The position numbers and the translations under genes are program-made. 53,547 nt of DNA from Rhodobacter sp. (GTDB taxonomy: Bacteria > Pseudomonadota > Alphaproteobacteria > Rhodobacterales > Rhodobacteraceae), in contig JAJEAY010000261.1 of assembly GCA_022824145.1 (NCBI GenBank), positions 1 to 53,547 of the forward strand, read 5' to 3'. The notes under the pieces are model-generated. The model was not told where the DNA came from and searched no databases. It saw only the letters and a program-made list of their open reading frames with translations. The stretch's first letter is position 1. Each line of letters opens with the position of its first letter. Positions 50,049 through 53,547 of the stretch are shown here, piece by piece.

Positions 50049-51722
50049 TCAGCTGTCCTGCTGCGACGAGTTCCATGAAGTGCCGTCAATGAATGATTTC
50101 CGAGCCGGTCCAGTATATTTTGCCAGGAGCTCATCCCTTACTTCGCTTCCGTCTGCAAGAAACGGAAGGATTCCCCTTCGCATGGAGCGACCCCGCATCG
50201 CTTCGATGTCCGCTTCCGACTTGGTGACTCTCTGGGCCAGCCGCCGCCCCCATTGCCCGAGAAAGCCATAGAGACGGTCGATATCGGCGTGATTGGATCC
50301 CGCCTTCGCCAGATCGTGAAACTCGTCCGGATCGTTCTTCAGATCGAACAGCATCGGGCGGAACCCGCCCTCGGCATGCATCAGTTTGTGGCGCCCGTCA
50401 AAGACCATGAACAATCGCGCGTCCCGTGGCCGAAGTCCCAGACGGGCACATTGCGGGGTGGGTGAGTAGTCAAATTCGCTTACCGCAAAACGCCGCCAAT
50501 CCGGGGATTCTCCGCGAATCCATGGGAGAAGCGAGCGGCCTTCAATGATGTGATCCGGCACGTCACCGCCTGCGGCGTCAACAAATGTCGCCGCGACGTC
50601 AATACTCTCCACCAGAGCATCGCAGACCGTACCGCGCGTTTCATCCGCCTCCGCCCGCGGGTCGTAGACGATCAAGGGAATCTTTACCGAAGGATCATGG
50701 AAGAGATCCTTTTCGCCAAGCCAATGGTCGCCGAGATAGTCGCCGTGGTCTGAGGTCAGCACTATCATCGTGTCATCGAGTCGACCGGTGGTCTCAAGAA
50801 AACCCAACAGCCGACCCAGCTGGTCGTCGCACTGCTTGATCAAGCCCATGTAGGCGGGAATTACCTTCCTGCGCACCTCGTCCTTTTGGAAGGCGCGGGC
50901 GACCGCGTTGTCCATATAGGCGCCGAATACCGGATGCGGATTCTCGCGCTCGATTTCTGATCGGGTCGCCTGCGGTACATGGTTCGGACCATACATGGAG
51001 TGGTAAGGTGCCGGCACGATGTAGGGCCAATGTGGTTTGATATAGGAGACATGCGCGCACCAGGGACGTTCCGCTCCTTCGACGAAACGGATTGCTTCTC
51101 CGGTCAGCCAGGGCGTTTCACTGTCCTCTTCGCGAATGTTTGCCGCTCTGTCGGCATTGCCAAGAATCCATCCGGTCGCCATCTGACCGTCCTCGTCGAT
51201 GCCAGCGTTTGCGTAGTGTGCCCAGGGATTGTCGCCGTCGTAGCCTTTCGATTTCAGGTATTCATTGTAGGGGGAGCGGAGGCTGTCATAAAACCCGTCC
51301 GGTCCTTCGCCCCAAAGCCCGTCGTCCCGGGTGAAGACGTCAAATCCACATTCCGCCTGCCGCGCTCCGATTACGCTGTCCGGAGAGAGGCCGAGCCTGG
51401 CCATTCCCGCTGAATCGGCGCGCATATGCGTCTTTCCGATCAACCAGCAGTCCATTCCTGCCGCACGGAGGTGATCGCCCAGGGTCAGTTCGCCGACGCG
51501 CAGAGGAAACCCGTTCCATTGGGCACCGTGGCTTGATGCGTAGCGGCCGGTATAGAAGCACATCCGGCTGGCGCCACAGATCGGGGACTGCGCATACGCA
51601 TTCGTGAACCGGACGCCCATGGCAGCGACGCGGTCAAAGTTTGGAGTATGGAGGTGCGGGTGTCCGGCACAGCTGAGATAGTCAAACCGCAGCTGGTCAT
51701 ACATGATGAACAGAATATTCAC
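50049..51722 (-). CDS. Sulfatase 6, close paralog of sulfatase 1, with CxAxR active site
   Basis: A 557-aa sulfatase starting at GTG 51722 with GAGGAG upstream. The N-terminus (MNILFIMYDQLRFDYLSCAG) and WNGFPLRVGELTLGDHLR closely match sulfatase 1. The formylglycine site is C49-G-A-S-R53 with Ala (GCC) at the Pro position; sulfatase 1 has CGPSR. D9-Q10, GKTHM, KPHWPYIVP and SDHGDYLGDHWLGEKDLFHD are kept. CxAxR is accepted by some maturases. No signal peptide. It stands alone beside the catabolic block and 3' of a dead FAH gene. Confidence 0.9.
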   Translation of the reverse strand: MNILFIMYDQLRFDYLSCAGHPHLHTPNFDRVAAMGVRFTNAYAQSPICGASRMCFYTGRYASSHGAQWNGFPLRVGELTLGDHLRAAGMDCWLIGKTHMRADSAGMARLGLSPDSVIGARQAECGFDVFTRDDGLWGEGPDGFYDSLRSPYNEYLKSKGYDGDNPWAHYANAGIDEDGQMATGWILGNADRAANIREEDSETPWLTGEAIRFVEGAERPWCAHVSYIKPHWPYIVPAPYHSMYGPNHVPQATRSEIERENPHPVFGAYMDNAVARAFQKDEVRRKVIPAYMGLIKQCDDQLGRLLGFLETTGRLDDTMIVLTSDHGDYLGDHWLGEKDLFHDPSVKIPLIVYDPRAEADETRGTVCDALVESIDVAATFVDAAGGDVPDHIIEGRSLLPWIRGESPDWRRFAVSEFDYSPTPQCARLGLRPRDARLFMVFDGRHKLMHAEGGFRPMLFDLKNDPDEFHDLAKAGSNHADIDRLYGFLGQWGRRLAQRVTKSEADIEAMRGRSMRRGILPFLADGSEVRDELLAKYTGPARKSFIDGTSWNSSQQDS

Positions 51723-52159
51723 AAGTCACTCCTCGATTCGTCGATCCCGATACGCCAGATTCGAGGGAAACGCCAAAAGGGATTCCTTTTCAATGGTCAC
51801 GGCGGGAATTGCAGGAGGCCGCAGCAATGTTCGTGAACAAAACGCTTTGCAGCGAATACAGCATTGACAGAGCGGCGGACCCGCCGCGGCGAGTGATTGG
51901 GACTCGGCGGTCTCACTGCTGAGTGTCGCGTGGTCCAGTTGGGGAATATTCTCTCGCTGCGGGTTCAATTGCCGCAACAGACCGCATGTCCCGGCGACTT
52001 CGGGTCGCGAAACGGACATTGCTGCTGACGGTGCGGTCAGGCCTTCAAGCTCTCATTGCTGACGACCGGAAAGCCTGATACCGCAGTAAGCGGCTCCTCC
52101 AGAGGGCGCATGAAACGAGATCTGCGGTTTTCCCCGGCGGGGCCTCTCCCCCCTTTGCG
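51723..52159. other. Intergenic stretch, no gene seen
   Basis: 437 bp between sulfatase 6 and the sodC remnant. No supported ORF. CCCC-GCC-GGGG at ~52130-52142 lies beyond the sodC stop on the minus strand and could be a leftover terminator hairpin, but no U-tract is clear. Confidence 0.4.
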
Positions 52160-52354
52160 TCAGCGCTCGATAACACCGCAGGCGATGCGTGGGCCAGCTG
52201 CTCCGGCAGGATCGGTCACATAGTCGTCAGGCCCGTCATGGATGACTATGGAAGCGCCGTCCGCGTCAAAGAGCTGGCCGTCGAGCACCAGGAGCGCGTT
52301 GAGAACCTCGATTTCGAGTTCCCCCGAGGCTGGCACATGTATGTTTGGTACCAT
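52160..52354 (-). pseudogene. sodC: Cu-Zn superoxide dismutase, C-terminal remnant
   Basis: About 64 residues matching the C-terminal third of SodC: PNIHVPASGELEIEV, then LFDADGASIVIHDGPDDY, then TDPAGAAGPRIACGVI, the standard ending with the last metal-ligand His and the conserved PRIACGVI. A TGA lies just upstream of the first matching residue, and the N-terminal two thirds, including the HGFHVHE copper site, are missing. Truncation coincides with a change to more G+C-rich DNA at the right end of the window, suggesting deletion or insertion by a mobile element. Confidence 0.8.
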
Positions 52355-52787
52355 TTGTCAAGCGAATGCTCCTTTCAATGTCGAGGTTGGCCGTTGCGGC
52401 CAATGCTGTCGTATGCTGTTGCTTTGAAACGGGTTTTGGAGACGCTCCCCGATCCGCTCCGAATGGCGGTCGCCGCTTTACCTCGTGCCAATGCCGGTTC
52501 GGCCCGGCTCCTGTGCCGAATACCCGTCTTCGCGCGGGGCCGTGAGACCGAACGGGCCGTCCGCGTCCCCTGAATCCGGGACCGGTCCTCGCCGTCCGCC
52601 GGCTCGCGGGACGGCAGGCAGGGAAATGCCCGCTTCGAAGGATCGTTTCGGCTCCTGTCCGGCTTCAGGAGGGCCATTTCCACGGGTGACGGCGCCGATG
52701 CGCGGGCTTTACCCCGTGCCAGGGATTCCCGCACATCGCGGCCCAAGTCCCCTTGTCCCGATGCGGGACATGCCGGGCGGCGCACGG
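52355..52787 (-). other. Element flank with an unassigned ORF
   Basis: Between the sodC break and the recombinase. A minus-strand ORF (52375-52791, 139 codons) begins in an ATGA overlap with the recombinase stop. It is Arg/Ser-rich with two LARGKA segments and no recognisable domain. It may be a cargo ORF of the element or chance openness in G+C-rich DNA. Confidence 0.3.
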
Positions 52788-53547
52788 TCATCGGCCGTCC
52801 TCCGCATTGCCCGGCACATCCTCGAACAGGCCCGGCAGGGATTCCGCAGCTTCGTCGAGCCGGACATGCAGGCCCCGGTCCGGACCACGGGTGATGTGAC
52901 GGGCCTGGAGGTCGCCGTCGCGGATGCGCTGCCAGATCCGCTGCCGGCTGACGCCGAGGCGTCTGGCCGCCGTCCGCGCCGGCACGAACCCGTCCGGCGG
53001 TTCGGCGCAAAAGCGCTGCCGCAGGGCATCGGTGAGCCGGATCCGGCAGGGTGCGCCGGCGATGGCCGGTTCGGCCGCGATCAGGCCCTCCCTGATCCAG
53101 CGGTAGATCGTGCTGTCGCTGACCTCCAGCTGCCGCGACGCCTCGATCACCCCGACCACCGGGGCCTTGCTGTCGCCTGCCCTGCGCGCGTGCGCCGGGA
53201 TGCCATGACGCTTTCGCAGTTGATGGACCCGGTCCCGGTTGAACGGCAGTCCCTTGGGGGTGACGCGTCCACGCTGGTTGAGCACGCCGGAGATCTCGGC
53301 ATCGCTGTAGAGCCCGACCAGCTGGCGCACGAGTTCCACCGTGTCGGCGCTGTCCTCGGGGACCGAACGGCGCCGCTGCAGCGGAACCGTGAACTCGTCG
53401 GCGACACCGCCCTTCCAGTGCACCACGATCCCGATCACGCCGGCCTCGCGATCGATCCGCAGCATCACGTCCTCGACAAGGCAGGCCAGCAGCCGCTTGC
53501 GATCGCGCGGGGTCACGCCGTCCGCATGCCAAAGGACGTCCACGCGC
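52788..53547 (-). CDS. Large serine recombinase, C-terminal part (5' beyond window)
   Basis: The frame is open to the window edge, so the N-terminal resolvase domain is not seen. Visible residues start with WHADGVTPRDRKRLLACLVE and VHWKGGVADEFTVPL, the segments that follow the recombinase zinc-ribbon/coiled-coil region in this group, then helix-turn-helix segments (ASRQLEVSDSTIYRWIREG; AARRLGVSRQRIWQRIRDG). It ends GNAEDGR. Base composition is visibly richer in G+C than the neighbouring genes, which supports horizontal origin. Attachment sites are not identifiable in the window. Confidence 0.75.
   Translation of the reverse strand, partial: RVDVLWHADGVTPRDRKRLLACLVEDVMLRIDREAGVIGIVVHWKGGVADEFTVPLQRRRSVPEDSADTVELVRQLVGLYSDAEISGVLNQRGRVTPKGLPFNRDRVHQLRKRHGIPAHARRAGDSKAPVVGVIEASRQLEVSDSTIYRWIREGLIAAEPAIAGAPCRIRLTDALRQRFCAEPPDGFVPARTAARRLGVSRQRIWQRIRDGDLQARHITRGPDRGLHVRLDEAAESLPGLFEDVPGNAEDGR

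Noticed and set aside
52375-52791. 139-codon ORF overlapping the recombinase stop
   Set aside because: Not called as a gene: no recognisable domain, biased Arg/Ser composition, and openness expected in G+C-rich DNA; kept only as a note in the flank entry.
1-53547. CRISPR arrays, rRNA genes, insertion-sequence transposases
   Set aside because: No regularly spaced repeats, rRNA segments or transposase motifs were seen on either strand.

Overview
The window looks like chromosomal DNA from an alphaproteobacterium. Gene content and style fit a marine or host-associated Rhodobacterales-like lineage, but this is inferred from family resemblance and no database was searched. Core markers are hisF-hisE, rlmB and a tRNA-Tyr gene. 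Most of the rest is accessory catabolism and transport, with an unusual number of broken genes: a frameshifted higB toxin, an FAH-family hydrolase with two lesions, a 5'-truncated sodC, a 5'-truncated Fic protein, a small membrane protein with an amber codon, and a frameshifted unknown.

Layout. 1-4505: a five-gene branched-chain-amino-acid-type ABC importer (SBP, LivH, LivM, LivG, LivF), with the SBP cut by the left edge. 4748-5387: a HigBA-type toxin-antitoxin pair with an operator palindrome and a frameshifted toxin. 6015-9543: a putative manganese/heavy-metal transporter under a Fur/Mur-like box, two hotdog thioesterases and a MATE pump. 9772-12749: hisF, hisE, a CoA-binding protein, rlmB and tRNA-Tyr.

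12971-30608 holds five sulfatases in two modules of the same design. In each, a divergent regulator gene is followed by a sulfatase gene on the + strand, facing a TctC-TctB-TctA tripartite tricarboxylate-type importer followed by a sulfatase on the - strand. Module A uses a MarR regulator and also carries an MBL hydrolase. Module B uses a GntR/FCD regulator and also carries a PdxA-family dehydrogenase. Each divergent promoter region has a pair of palindromes overlapping the core promoters. All six sulfatases in the window lack signal peptides, so the inferred scheme is import of a small sulfated organic compound followed by desulfation in the cytoplasm. No sulfatase-maturation gene is visible.

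32009-49657 is a second catabolic block: an Asp-box (BNR) protein with an unknown partner, a sugar-type ABC importer lacking its ATPase, a cysteine hydrolase, and an eight-gene overlapping operon (RidA, an unknown HTH/methyltransferase-like protein, ADP-forming acyl-CoA synthetase, aldehyde dehydrogenase, SDR, tautomerase, enoyl-CoA hydratase, FAD dehydrogenase). Divergent from this operon is a LigM/DesA-like O-demethylase, followed by a dead FAH gene. Three promoters in this block share a tandem direct repeat of TARTGGGCA spaced 11 bp. This suggests one regulon, probably for a methoxylated or otherwise substituted ring or sugar-like compound (inferred).

50049-53547: a sixth sulfatase with CxAxR in place of CxPxR, a sodC remnant, and at the right edge the C-terminal part of a large serine recombinase in visibly more G+C-rich DNA, probably a mobile-element boundary.
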